DNA from: Oasisia sp. SBJ-2009
Taxonomy: Eukaryota; Annelida; Polychaeta; Sabellida; Siboglinidae
Assembly (NCBI GenBank): GCA_964017155.1
Contig: OZ024861.1
Span: 18,211,453-18,275,452, forward strand
Reading direction: 5' to 3'
DNA: 64,000 nucleotides
A program made the position numbers and the translations under genes. This document shows positions 42,626 through 56,142 of the stretch, one piece after another; within the stretch, counting starts at the first letter, position 1; every line of letters begins with the position of its first letter. Below the pieces are notes generated by a model, which ran no database searches, was not told the origin of the DNA, and saw only the letters and a list, made by a program, of their open reading frames with translations.

Positions 42626-45600
42626 CACCAGCCATAGTTAATAAATTCCCACCCTGAATAAAGACATCTCTTGTTGCTTTAAGCCACTCACTAACTGCTC
42701 CCCCTGTTCAGGGTCCTGTCCTAAATGTGGCCTTCTCCACTGTCTCTCAACCACCTGACCTTCTGACAACGCACAAGATTATCTCCTCAGTAATCTAGAA
42801 TCCCACAGCCTTGATCCTCACAAACATCTTTAATCCTATGATCCCATTATCTTCATCTTGAACAGATGCGACCCAGTACTGGACACAGGCCTACATCATT
42901 ATTGTATCAATAAATAATGACACATTTCATATCAATAGCTTCATGTTAACAGAAAAACAATGCTTAAATAACAGTAATAACAGCTCAAAATATGAAGCAT
43001 TCTTAGGACTGGATGGTTCAAATCGTGTATCTTTATTACATAATTTGCAGGATTTTAACACATTAAATACTAATAATAAGGTAACTTCTATTGCGACACA
43101 TTTCCTTACATACCAGACACACCAAGTAAATAGGACTGGTCAATCTTAGATTCAATAAGCATATAAGCCAGGGGGATAAGCAAGATTATAAACATACATT
43201 TCTCAGTGATGCTGGAATTGTGTAATAGTTTAAATTCTTCTAACACTATAAGGAAACATATTCCAAAGAGTCGATGGCCCTGCAGAATAAACCCAAGTTT
43301 CAATGTTAGTATTGCCTCTGGGGGCAACAGTTAAACAGAACTAGTTGATGGATTTTATTTGACATGACATGAATCTAACACTTGCCACCTTAATTTGGAG
43401 CCAAAGCTATAATGTTGGCCAGTGCTGTTGAGGAGGGAGGCTGCAGACTGCCTGGAAGAGCCAGTACTGGACTGGAGGTGTCAGTCAATCTGCTTGAAGG
43501 TGGTGATACTCCACCTTTGTTGACTTAGCTGTGTTTACAAAAGTCAGCTTGCAATAACTCACAGGGAGGGGGGTCCTGGACATAGACAGCCCCTGTGGAC
43601 AGAGCTGGAACTGGACATGGATAGGCAGGCTGGCAAATATTATATATATCATATTGACCATATTCAGGGTTCAGGATATTTTTGGGTTATGGTGCGCATA
43701 GTGAACGTGTTTTAACTGCCATGATCTTGAACAAAAGTTTGGTTATATGTCAAACATGATATTTACTCATTAAAATGTGTATTATAAAGTGACATTACAC
43801 AGAAAAACAATTATTGAAAGCCACAGACTTGACTACGAGACTAAACTGCAGTCACAAACTACACTGAATACGATTGGTCAATATTGTAGTGGCACACACA
43901 GCGCCGCCTGGTGAGAAAAGGCGACTTTACAAAATTGTGACATCAGTCAACGCCAACATTTGCCTGCTAATGACAGAACTGTGTCAGGCAAGATAAGGGG
44001 GCTGAAACAATAAAAAGACACCCAAACAATCTGTCAACTCATCCTGAGCTACAAAGTAGAGTGAAATGAGAGACTGTTACAGAGAACTCAAAAGGCTGGT
44101 GACGTATAATACAGCCAGGACCATCAAGAGGAAAATTACAGCTGAGTGTCAATCACATTGTCACCACTCAAATCACCGGTACAGTGACAAATCTGAAGGT
44201 TCTTCATGGGTACTTTAGTGGGAGCATAAACAAGTTTTACTGGTTCGCTTGTGTAGGGGAAGAGGTGATTCTGTACAAATAAATGTTGCATTTTTCTTTT
44301 CAATTTCAAAAGACATCTAAATAAATCACGGTTTTTTAATCTATTCTAATGTAGTGCATTTATTAATGTTATGATATTACACCTAAATCTTTCACCGATA
44401 ACAAACAATTTGAAGGAAAATTGTTGTAAAGTTCCATAACATGCAACATTTCATTTTGATTATAAAAAAAAGCATTTAATCAAAAGCAGTCTCAGGAAAT
44501 TGAATAATTTTGAATAATCAATTAAATAAGCCATTTTAGCAAATAATAATGTAAAGATGAACAAAATGGCATCATATGTTATTTGGCTTTGAATAAATGG
44601 GCTAAAATGGCTGTTTAAAATGGGGAAAATATATTGTTTAAAGGTTTAGTGTAAGCCCAGTTTTTGACAAGAAAACATGTCAAGATCCTCGATAACCCGA
44701 GGGAAACCCCTGGAGATGCTCTCTGTATCAGTATTTTGGTAATATGTTTTTTATGATGTCACATTTGGTAAAACTTTTTTTTAACAGTCTTCGTAAATTC
44801 AATCAAAAGAGGAGTCAATCGGGCAACTTGTGTTCGCTGTCCATAAAATAACCAGCTTTACTGTCCTCTTTTTACTATTTTTGCAGATAAACAATTTTAA
44901 AACAAAGTTGAATCTTACACATTATCCAGCCTCATTTGAACATGCTTATAAGGTATGTGCTTCCTATCTATTTATTTGCCAAAATTCAATTTCTATTTTC
45001 AATTTCCTATCTAACTAGACTGAATCTTCAACTCCCAACAGCACCACTTTCACTAAGAGCTGTCACTTTCTAAACACGTTTTTTTACATAAACAATAACC
45101 ATAATGCCATAACCATTAACTCTAACAAGAAAACCTGCAACTAACAACCGAGAAATGCACTTATCGTGAAGCGCACTACATTTAATCAAACTAATAATCG
45201 AGGGAATGCGCTTGGGATTTCTCGTGAGCCGTTGTAATATGTATTACTACAACACAACCGACAAGGGACCGCAACTAATCCCAGATTCACTGATGCAATT
45301 GCTGAGGAAAAAATGCGGCCACCTGGTGCTGTAATCTGTCAACTAAAGTGGTTCTCTTTCCGATACGGTATCTGTCATGGGACCTATCGAGGCGCCCAGG
45401 TCTTAGTTGCACTGATGGAATGCACATTACTTCAGTAATATGGTCCATACAAAATTCTAAGGTATTTATTTTAAAATTAATTTCATAATCAATGTGGATT
45501 TGAAAAAAAATACTCTTGTTTGATATTTTAAGTAACAATTTTATATCACATATGGATGGATACATACGCGTGCTAAAAAAACTATATCAGTTCTAAGATA

Positions 45601-46290
45601 TCAACAGCTAAAATAGGTTTTAATGACCAATATAACATAATCTAACACACTTAATATCAGGTTTTTTTTCCGAATATCAATAATATCAATGTGATATTGC
45701 ATGCTGGATTTCAAATTCAATAGTATTGTAATGAACAAACATGGTTCAAATTTTTTTAAGTATAGTTAACTAAAACACATGAGGCTAGTCAAGATAACTG
45801 ACTACACAATTTATACAAATTAACGTGATGTTGATAGAGTTAATTGTATCACTACAAGTGTACCACCACACTGAGTTCTTAACAGCCTCACAGATCAACA
45901 ATGTCAAACATTCCACAGATCTATTAACATTTATCAAATGTACATTAACACCAACACATTGCATTACTATGATTACGTGCAGGCTTGCAACACTACAACT
46001 ATTATGTGTATTTACATACCACAACTTCTGCTTTTGGCAGTTTTTGAAGAATACAATATCACTGCTCTAGTCCTACGGGAAATTAACATTTCACGCTAGC
46101 AACATCATAGCGCTGGTGAGAACAGATCCCAGTGCGGCCAGAGTGTGACTAATTACACAGGTGGAAATGTGTCATAATGTTCTACATTTGAAAGAAAATG
46201 CCAAAATAAAAATGTGCTACTTATTCAGCAAAACATACATTATCGTTATTGTCTATATAGTATATTTTAGAATATATTATCATATATTCC
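42626..46290. other. spon1 large intron, part 2
   Basis: No gene, array or recognisable element. The minus-strand ORF at 45287-45565 was looked at and not identified. Confidence 0.4.
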
Positions 46291-46317
46291 AGAATATATA
46301 TATATAGAGAGATGTTA

Positions 46318-46392
<75 letters not shown>

Positions 46393-46395
46393 TGT

Positions 46396-46438
<43 letters not shown>

Positions 46439-46475
46439 GCATATATAATATAAATATATACATGTAAGTAAATAA
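46291..46475. repeat. (TA)n/(GA)n compound microsatellite
   Basis: Two long TA runs, the first followed by (GA)n and the motif GATGTTAT; the left one repeats 'atatagagagatgttat'. Confidence 0.9.
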
Positions 46476-47191
46476 TAATTGTAATACAGACTGTTAAACA
46501 TGTCCCTTACCAAACAGCCACCTCAGTAATGTAGCATTAAAATACACACACAATCTGCCAAAACATCTACTCACTGCTACAAACACATTTTGTTTCTGCT
46601 ACGTCCTAACACACTATTACATCCTAACACATTTACACTGCTATAGTGCTACTCCCTAACACGTTGCAGGCCCCAAATAACACACTTTCATTTATACTGT
46701 CCCAATACATGTGTTACACACCCATCAGAACCTGGCACATTTTGATCCACACAAGACAAGTAAGTCCCTGGTACATTGTTGGCCCTCTATTGCCACTACA
46801 CTGTATCCCTCCCTCTCTGGCTACTGGAGGGGTTCCCCAGAGCCCACCCATTTCACCCATCAGCATTAGGTAATTGTTTACCCCCCCCCCTCTCCCTCTA
46901 ATTACTGGAGCAGGCAAAGGTGATTACTGGGCAAATGGAAGAGTTAATGAATCCATGAAGATGTGAGAAGATACAAAGTAATCCATGTTGAGTGACCAAA
47001 TGACCATCACAGGACATTCCAAGCAAGGATTTGAGGTTGTCAGAAGCTGAAACTAATTCACTCAAGTTTTGCAGTTGGCCACGTTCCAGTGTGTGTGCTT
47101 ACATTTATCAGTGCTCATTTAGTTTATGTTAGCACTCACTGTATGTAGTGCACACTGCAATATGTAATTCTTGCTTTGTCCCAGTGTAGAA

Positions 47192-47261
<70 letters not shown>

Positions 47262-48070
47262 AAATTATAATAATAAAACTGACAACTTCTATTTCACCTA
47301 AATCCTTTGAAACCTAGCTCAGAGGTGCATCAATACAAAAAGGTTGATCATTTTCAGAGTCAAAAACATTCCGGTTGTCAACAAATGGATTGATGCTGAT
47401 AAGCAAGGTTATTTAGGTACGCTTTTAAATGACAATGGGATTTGGCAATATTTGTAACTGATGTAGCACTAGAAAGAAGTACATTCCAAAGGAAAGATTA
47501 AAACAAATAAAAATTGTATAGAACAAACATTAATCTCTGTCGTGAATAAACTCAACTTTTGATATAAGAATATATTTTCCCTTCCAAAGCTACCATCAAA
47601 TAATGAGAGACCAACGGTCACGTCACAACAGTGTATCACCCTGTCACGGTTCTATAATTGCTCTCAGAATTAAACAGTTGTGTCTAAGTCATCAATGTAA
47701 AATACATAATATCTTTGTAATATCAAACATGTATAATGCTTTATAACTTATCTCTGAAAACCATATTTGCCTGATTTGATTTTGTCCTGGAATGTACTGA
47801 ATTAACCCACCACTACCAGTGATCCCAGGTTCTGTTGTGTTCCCCCTTTCCCCTGTGTTCCCAGGGCATAAATATCATATGGCTAAGTGCAAGAAAGAGG
47901 GATACTGCCCCTTGGGGCTGGGGAGCTAAGTAGTGGTATTGTCTTCTGGAGGGTTCAGCATCAACACACTCAGAACTACTTAGTAGGTCACCTCTAATCT
48001 CACAGTCCACCCACAGCTCAACTAGAGGTGGTCACAGTCAGCCAAGTCACCTTATGGGATAGGTAATGCT
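46476..48070. other. spon1 large intron, part 3
   Basis: A (TA)n of about 68 bp at 47192-47259. No gene or element identified. Confidence 0.5.
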
Positions 48071-48075
48071 TATTG

Positions 48076-49857
48076 TATGGTGGTGGTGGTGGCGGTGGTG
48101 GTAGTGGAGGTGGTGGTGGTGGCGGTGACGGTGGTGGTGGTGGTGGTGGCGGTGGTAGTGGTGATGGTGGTGGTGACAGTGGTGGTGGTGGTGGTGGAGG
48201 TAGTGGTGGTGGTGGAGGTGGAAGTGGTGACGGAGGTGGTGGTGGAAGTGGTGGTGGTGGAGGTGGTGGTGGTGGTGGAAGTGGTGGTGGTGGAGGTGGT
48301 GGTGGTGGTGGTGGAAGTGGTGGTGGTGGTGGAGATGGTTGTGGCAGTGGTGGTAGTGGTGGTGGAGGTGGTGGTGGTGGTGGTGGTGGTGGTGGTGGTG
48401 ATGGAGGTGGTGGAGATGGTTGTGGCAGTGGAGGCAGTGGTGGTGGAGGTGGTGGTGGTGGTGGTGGTGGTGGTGGTGGTGGTGGTGGTGGTGGTGGTGA
48501 TGATGATGGAGGTGGTGGTGGTGGTGGTGGTGGTGATTGAGGTGGTGGTGGTGGTGGCAGTGGTGGTAGTGGAGGTGGTGGTGGCGGTGATCACAGGTAG
48601 TGGTGGTGATAGCTGATGGTGGTGGTTGTGATAGAAGTAATGATGGTAGTGATGGTGGTGATAGTGATGGTGGTGATAGTAGTAATGATGGTAGTGATGG
48701 TGGTGATAGTGATGGTGGTGGTGGTGATAGTAGTAATGATGGTAGTGATGGTGGTGATAGTGATGGTGGTGATAGTGATGGTGATGGTGGTGATAGTGAT
48801 GGTGGTGGTGGTGATAGTGATGGTGATGGTGGTGATAGTGATGGTGGTGATAGTGATGGTGGTGGTTGTGATAGTTGTAATGATGGTAGTGATGGTGGTG
48901 ATAGTGATGGTGATGGTGGTGATAGTAGTAATGATGGTAGTGATGGTGGTGATAGTGATGGTGGTGGTTGTGATAGTTGTAATGATGGTAGTGATGGTGG
49001 TGATAGTGATGGTGATGGTGGTGATAGTAGTAATGATGGTAGTGATGGTGGTGATAGTGATGGTGGTGATAGTGATGGTGATGGTGGTGATAGTGATGGT
49101 GGTGGTGGTGATAGTGATGGTGATGGTGGTGATAGTGATGGTGGTGATAGTGATGGTGGTGGTTGTGATAGTTGTAATGATGGTAGTGATGGTGGTGATA
49201 GTGATGGTGATGGTGGTGATAGTGATGGTGATGGTGGTGATAGTGATGGTGGTGATAGTGATGGTGATGGTGGTGATAGTGATGGTGATGGTGGTGATAG
49301 TGATGGTGATGGTGGTGATAGTGATGGTGGTGATAGTGATGGTGGTGATAGTGATGGTGGTGGTGGTGATAGTGATGGTGGTGATGGTGATGGTGGTGAT
49401 AGTGATGGTGGTGATAGTGATGGTGATGGTGGTGATAGTGATGGTGGTGGTGGTGATAGTGATGGTGATGGTGGTGATAGTGATGGTGGTGGTTGTGATA
49501 GTAGTAATGATGGTAGTGATGGTGGTGATAGTGATGGTGATGGTGGTGATGGTGATGATGGTGATAGTGATGGTGATGGTGGTGATAGTGATGGTGATGG
49601 TGATGGTGGTGATAGTGATGGTGGTGATAGTGATAGTGATGGTGGTGATAGTGATGGTGGTGATAGTGATGGTGGTGATAGTGATGGTGATGGTGGTGAT
49701 AGTGGTGATAGTGATGGTGATGGTGGTGATAGTGATGGTGGTGATAGTGATGGTGATGGTGGTGATAGTGATGGTGGTGATAGTGATGGTGATGGTGGTG
49801 ATAGTGATGGTGGTGATAGTGATGGTGATGGTGGTGATAGTGATGGTGGTGATGGTC
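48076..49857. repeat. 1.8-kb trinucleotide array, (GGT)n then (GATGGT/GATAGT)n
   Basis: 48076-48590 is mostly GGT with AGT, GGC and GGA variants. 48600-49857 is GAT/GGT/AGT in patterns such as 'ggtgatagtgatggtgatgg'. Every frame on both strands is open for long runs (poly-Gly, Val/Met, Asp/Gly/Ser, Thr/Ile), which is a composition effect. Confidence 0.95.
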
Positions 49858-51679
49858 ATTTTGAATGACTGTAGCATCTTATTTTAGGTGGATTCAAATG
49901 CATTATCACTTTCAATTACCACTTAAGCAACATAAATTAGTGACATTGATAAAACATTTTTCCAACAACCATTGCTCATAACATTGTACAAACTATAGTG
50001 TAGCCAAATCATTAATATAATCATTACAGAAACAATAAACTTCCCAGTAAGACCCAGTGGAGACAGTCGCCCCCTCAACCATCACTGCACATGTTTATCC
50101 TCCCAGCAGGAAGTCAAATATGATATGTGCCCTCACAACAGGTTATTGTGAAATATATGTTTACCACAACAGCTGCACTGGAGCTGGGGGTATAGGGTGA
50201 CAAAGTTTCACCCCCAGAGGGGCACAGAGGTGTTGACAACTACAAGGGGGCAAAGCAAGGAGTGGGGTACAAAACAACTACCCACCCTGAGACAACAGGC
50301 TGTTTAGTAACCAGTGAGGGCAGTTTTTGTAGCAGGCCAGTAGCACCTGCCAGCTGTCACCCCAGAGGGGAAATAACCCCAGGAAGCAAGGTACACAGCT
50401 GGCTCCTACATTCCTCCTGAACCCTTCCAATCATCAAGTTACTAGACAAATACACACAGGCACGCAATGCTATGTCCCACACTCACTCTGCCAACAGTGA
50501 CGTGAGATATTATGCACAACCAACTCCATCTAATTCAGCCTCCAGGTGTGTTTATTTGTTGTAATCACCCGCAAGGTAAATGTTTATGCCAGACAGCCAG
50601 TGCATGGGAATCCAGGTTGGAAGCGTGACAAGAATGTTTACTCTGCTCGTGCTGTTGTCTACATCAGGTAACGTCAACAGGCTTGTGACAGCCTGACAGT
50701 GCTGATGAAGGTATGCTGTCTGTTTCTTTGGGTCCAATTGTTTTCAGTGGTATCTTTGGTTTCTTTGTGCCTTGAACCCATTAGGAATTAGAGCTACTGA
50801 CTGAGTGCCTCCTCCCAGGCTGTGACGTCAGGGTTTGTTCTGCCAGGCTGGTAAACAGACTATAATTTAAAGAGTCTGGCAGTGTTTACTATTGGAAGAT
50901 AAAAGCATTCTAAACACTCTTTGATGGCGCTTGTATCAACAGTCTGCAAGGTTTGTGGCATTTAGAGGCAGATGGTATTGTTTACAAACAACGGCGTGTA
51001 CACAGGACATGATTAGAACTCTCATAGACAAATGACAGGACTACAATCTCTCTTACACATGGGCAAAGACGCAAATACCATCGCAGTGTGGAGACTGGCA
51101 CAGTTCTAACTGACAAGTTTGGGCTGACTTGTTCTGACAATATAAATTATTATAATTGTGGTTCCACTTTTACATTATTTTAAAGACAACCATAAATACT
51201 GTTGTAAGTTACTTAAATACATATATAGAGGATCACCACTTTCTTGTGGTAGAATAACTGAACTAGTGAATAGATTCACGTATACAGAGCTCCATGATGT
51301 TTTATGAACAAGGTTCAGAGACAATACAAAACTGTTGACATAGAAAGTGTGCAATTGTAAGCTTAAGAACTGCTTCAACCTTCCAGCCAACTGGGAATGA
51401 GAGAAATTGGATGAGGAGACAGGACAGATGTGAGTGAGACACACCAAGACCCCCTCTGTCTTGAGGGCAGGATCCTCTTGCTTCCTATGGCCCCAGGGAA
51501 GACTAGACTGGTCTGATGTGTCATCACACCCCTGCCCTGCCCACCCCAGTCACACCTGGTACAGGTGTGGTTAAGTAATGTGATTAACACCACCCTGCAC
51601 CCAATGAAAGAACACCTGGATATCATCACAGCTGTTATAAGACCAGAAAAGTTCAGCCTTTCTAAAATGGTGCAATATT
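49858..51679. other. spon1 large intron, part 4
   Basis: No gene, array or mobile element recognised. Confidence 0.4.
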
Positions 51680-51986
51680 AAATAGTTCTTAGGTTCTTAG
51701 GTTGTTTCCTCCAAACAGCCCAAACTTGGGCTAACGCAGGAGTTCTTCTCTAGAATTAGTGAGTCTATTACAGGTTCCACATTTACCCCCAGTGTGGGAT
51801 ATTTTACTTCCCCTGGCATAGACACCGGATAGAAGGGACCACCGACTTTTAGTGTCTCTTCTGAAAGACACAGGTAAATGTGAGGTAAACGAAATTGCCT
51901 AAGTTTCGAAACGGCGGTAGGTGGGATTGAACCACCGTCCCCTCGATTGACAGTCCGGCGCTCTACCACGCGAACACCGCTCCCCA
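51680..51986 (-). mobile_element. tRNA-derived SINE
   Basis: On the minus strand the head reads like a tRNA: an A-box region TTCGCGTGGTAGAGCGCCGG, an anticodon-arm-like CGGACTGTCAATCGAG, and the B box GGTTCAATCCC. An unrelated body follows ('tcagaagagacactaaaagt'), and the element ends in a short direct repeat CCTAAGAACCTAAGAAC. It is not a functional tRNA gene because the acceptor-stem partner is missing. Family not identified. Confidence 0.75.
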
Positions 51987-54884
51987 CATTATAATATAAA
52001 ACAAAATATAAGACAAATTAACATAAAAATGTTCCTTATTTTTAAGTGAACACACATCACCATCTCCAGACGAGTCACAGTTGCATGAGCAACAGATGAG
52101 GGGAGGCACTCCTAGAGAAGAGGCACATTCCAACTCGTAGGGCAAAACCCACGGGCGAAATAAACTATTTCCAGACTTAGGTGAGATCAGATGAGAGTCT
52201 GACATGTGGCAGATTAATAAAAGAGAAGGGTGAATGGGTTGGGGTGGGGTGCCACGTAGGGAAAGGGGAACATCTGGTCAGTTTCTGCTGGGGTTTATTG
52301 GGGTGAGCAGACTGACTTGGAATCTTTACTGTAAAGAGATACAGACGTGGGATCTTGGCTCGCTTTCCATCGCAAATAGGTTTCACAGTGTATTACTAAA
52401 GATAATACTAGTAATAGTACTTTTGTTTTTACATATATATGGTCTTTATAGTTTTTAGCCAAGTTTCTTTAGTACATGTTGGTCTAGTTTTATATACTTA
52501 TAATTATTATCTACATTTAAGAGGTACTACGTGACTGTAAACACCCTTGAACTGCTCAGGAGATGAGTGTAAAAATAAAATATGATAATTATTAGTGTTG
52601 TTGTTATTTTAGTTTGTGTCAAAAGTATTCCATTAGACATACATACACGCTTTAAAGGTTGTATTTTTACCTACAATAATGTGTCACTTGTTTGAGTGGG
52701 AATCCAACTGTCAAAAGATGCCAGTGAATAATCTAACTCCCAAAAGTAAAACAAATGATATGTGAATTAGCATTAACAGCCAACATAAAAGATACATAAA
52801 CAAGACTGTCTTTAATATGTAACATATTATGTTGCATTTTAAAGCTGTGTTAACAGCCAAGACTGGCAGATAATTTAAGAAGCAATCTTCAAAAATATCT
52901 TAAAAAAGATGTTTTACTTTTATGTTATATAAATGTTTTGCATATATCTTTTAAACATTATATTATATATACTGTGAATAACATATCATAAACAGTGTAC
53001 CAGAGGGCAAAAAGGGAATATAAATTATGGCATTTAATATAATTTATATCACATCTTACATAATTATGTGTTATTAAAATAGTTTCTTTCTACAGAGTGC
53101 GGCCATTTCAAGACACATGGCGCCATCTACACAAAATAACGAGGACATATCAGGTTGCATCCGTAGTGATGTGGTTTGGTGTTTGCTGAGGCGTGTAAGG
53201 GACATGTCCCAGGAAGCAGCCCTAGGAGTGGGATTCAGTCTTCTTCCCTTCTCCCATTTCACAACCTTGGTAGGGTTCAGCTGCTGCAGTGCGGCTGCCC
53301 TGGGTCCTGGCCCTGTGTCAGCAATGGTGTCATGAACCCAGGCTGCCTTCAATAACCAGAAAATTAAACAGAAGATAAAAAGAACACAGACAGTCCACGC
53401 ACCAATGATAGACTGCACATGTTGGTACCAAGGGCGCAAACAACAAAAAATGATTAAAAAGAAAGAAAACTGTGGCTTGTCCCGGCGATATATTTTTCTG
53501 CACGTGAAAACATCGTTGGATGTGAAGTCATGTACAAAACTGTGCACAGATTTCAGTTTGGAATTTTCCCTGCACATTGATGTGTGGGGCTTTTTATCAT
53601 TGGGTTCCTGTATAGTGTATTTGTGTCACCTTCCCTATTAATCACGGGTAATCATCACTGACATACACAGATAAATGACTGACATCATTAAATGTAACTG
53701 TCACTGCAGACTACTGAGTCACTTGTCATGTCAAAGTGATGTCTCCATGCAGCTACTAACTATAGTATCAGTGATGGCACACATCATTTAATGATGACAC
53801 TGTCCTCTCTATTGCTCCATAAAGTACACATTTACCAAAGGATCTAAGACAAATTAATCATGGTCCATTCCTACACCTGCTAAATGAGTATCCTACCATT
53901 CTCAGTCCTTCTCAACGAACCACAAAGTTGTGTTTTAGTAGAAGATGACAAAATTAAGAATACAGTGCCAAACCCTGTGTCTGTTGGCTCATTCTTTATA
54001 GGAAATATTTAAAACATTATTCACTTTCTGAAGTACATGGGAAATACAAGATCTGTCACATTGTACAGAATTCTAGATATGTGGTATTTGGGATGCATGC
54101 TGTCATATGTCATATGCTGTCATATATACCAACATGTGCAGTCTATCATTGGTACGGCTGTATAAATGTGCCCCCAAGTTAAATGTGTATCACAACACAG
54201 TAAGGCACAAAGTAGTGAAAGTGTGCTCGCAGTACTAATGTTCCAGCACTGAATTTTATCTTCTGTTTAATTTTATATGAATTATTTTGCAGAATGTGTA
54301 CTGATATTTTTGCTGTTTGTTTTAATATATTTTCACCACACTGTTTTCTTGTTGTCAATGACCAAGTAAGGACTGGTATAAATAACCTGCCTCCATGTAT
54401 TGCTGGCCAAAACTGAACAGAGCAGCTAAGAATATACGAGGATCGATGTCTTGATGGCTGTGACCAGCTACAGGGTAGGGCTGGCACTAATTAGTGAACT
54501 ACGCTGGGGAACACGTCCACCTGGGCTGTGGATGGGGCTGGCAGGGCTGGCTACCTGTCACTGTAGACACGTACCTGGCTGTGTAGTCGGCCCCACCCCC
54601 AGCTGACGCCACCACTGGGTGCTGACGGAGGCACAAGCCAAAATTCCAAACAAAATTTGGCAATCCATCAGTGATGTGTCAACAGTCTCCATGGAGCAGG
54701 GAACTGACACTGAAGTTTCATCATGCTTGGAACGTCTCCATGAAATAACATGTTTTGTGACATCAATTCGCGGCACTGCTCCACTGCTACATACTATAAT
54801 AATTGTTCACTCTACCATCACAATTCACTGGTACCGGAACTTGTAACTGAGCAAATATTTGTGTTTTGTTTAGTCTCATGTTGG
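51987..54884. other. spon1 large intron, part 5
   Basis: No gene supported. The minus ORF at 53074-53577 (167 codons) has no recognised motif and no clear coding signal. Confidence 0.4.
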
Positions 54885-55065
54885 GTTATTGAACCCATTG
54901 TTCCTAGCCCTACGTGGGTTACCCATGTTGGGTAGCTTCCCACCTTGATGTTGGGTAGTTTCTGGCCCTAAGTGGATTATCCATGTTGGGTAGCTTCCCA
55001 CCTTCATGTTGGGTAGTTTCTAGCCCTAGGCTGCATAATTTCTAACCTCATATTGGGTAGTTTCT
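54885..55065. repeat. Degenerate ~60-bp repeat, 3 copies
   Basis: Repeats of 'catgttgggtagcttcccac' and 'atgttgggtagtttct' separated by diverged sequence. Confidence 0.7.
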
Positions 55066-56098
55066 TGAAATACATACACCACTCTAAACCTATATGTCAG
55101 ATTTGATGATTCCAGCCATATTTCCTGTGTCAATTCTGATGGCCAAGAGACAACTCTGTGCGTTCCACTGAGGTCCTGTTGCAATCAGGAAGGCTTGGGT
55201 TCTGACATATGTTGAAACTTGAGCTTTCTCAGTTGCTGCCCCAACCACAGTTTCTACCAACAGTCAGACAGCGGGAAATATTTATAATTTTTCTATCTCA
55301 TTGAAGACCTTTTTAATATTTCAAGGGATTGCTGAACCCATTTGAACCACAAAAATGGAATTATGGGGATTTTGATGTGTTAGAAGTGCCCATGGTGTTA
55401 ATCATCATTATTAGATTTTGCAATATTTTATTCTACCATTCACTTTCATGATTTCAAAAATCAAAGCAGCATAAGACATTCACCAAATATGAGAAAACGG
55501 ATTCTATCTAATTTATAACAATAATAATAACATATCCACCAGACAAAAATATAAACTGCTACGATTAAGATCTAAAGAATGATGTACTAGGATTATCACA
55601 AAATATTGGGGTTGGTTCCAATGCCCTGAGGAGAGGTGAATTACACTGGAGGTAGACGTGATGGTGCTCTGGAACACCCCAAAGGATGCCTCTGGGGTGA
55701 TGGATGGCATATGACAGCTGCATGCACTAGCATTCACAAACATCCCCAGCAAAGCAAACAGCGTGAGCTGGTTGTATCACTGCCATCTGTCATACTGCGA
55801 AGTGGGCACATACAGACCCACATCAATTTCCTAATTTACAAGTGCCCAGTTGCCCCTAGGCCTCTGGGATCTGGAAACACTCTAAAAGTACAAGAAATGT
55901 TTTTGCACCGCTGTAAATAAACTCTCCCAGTCATATCCAATTATGAGAAGCAGATCATATTGCATTTGTGGAAACCATTTACAGATGGACTATAAACAGG
56001 TCCAAGGTGTGATGAGAACCATACGTTTACCACACCTGTAGTGTGTGTGTATGTGGCATATGAGTGTATGTGTGTATGTGTGTTTGTGTGTTTGGGTG

Positions 56099-56142
<44 letters not shown>

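Noticed and set aside
40904..42641. Three overlapping plus ORFs of 439-577 codons
   Set aside because: All are frames of one pyrimidine-rich 58-59-bp minisatellite without stop codons.
45287..45565. Minus ORF with RSHDRYRIGKRTTLVDRLQH segment
   Set aside because: Looks slightly like a coding remnant, but no family could be named and there is no splice context.
43106..47600. Related repeat copies at 43140-43330 and 47440-47580
   Set aside because: They share only short pieces such as 'cattccaaag'; not enough for homology by eye.
48070..49887. Poly-Gly, poly-Val/Met, Asp/Gly/Ser and Thr/Ile ORFs
   Set aside because: Trinucleotide array read in different frames; no splice context or unique coding part.
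51890..51986. Functional tRNA gene
   Set aside because: A and B boxes are present but the 3' acceptor strand does not pair with the 5' end; it continues into a SINE body.
53074..53577. 167-codon minus ORF
   Set aside because: Hydrophobic and basic segments but no known motif, no splice-site support, and it lies inside a spon1 intron in the same orientation.
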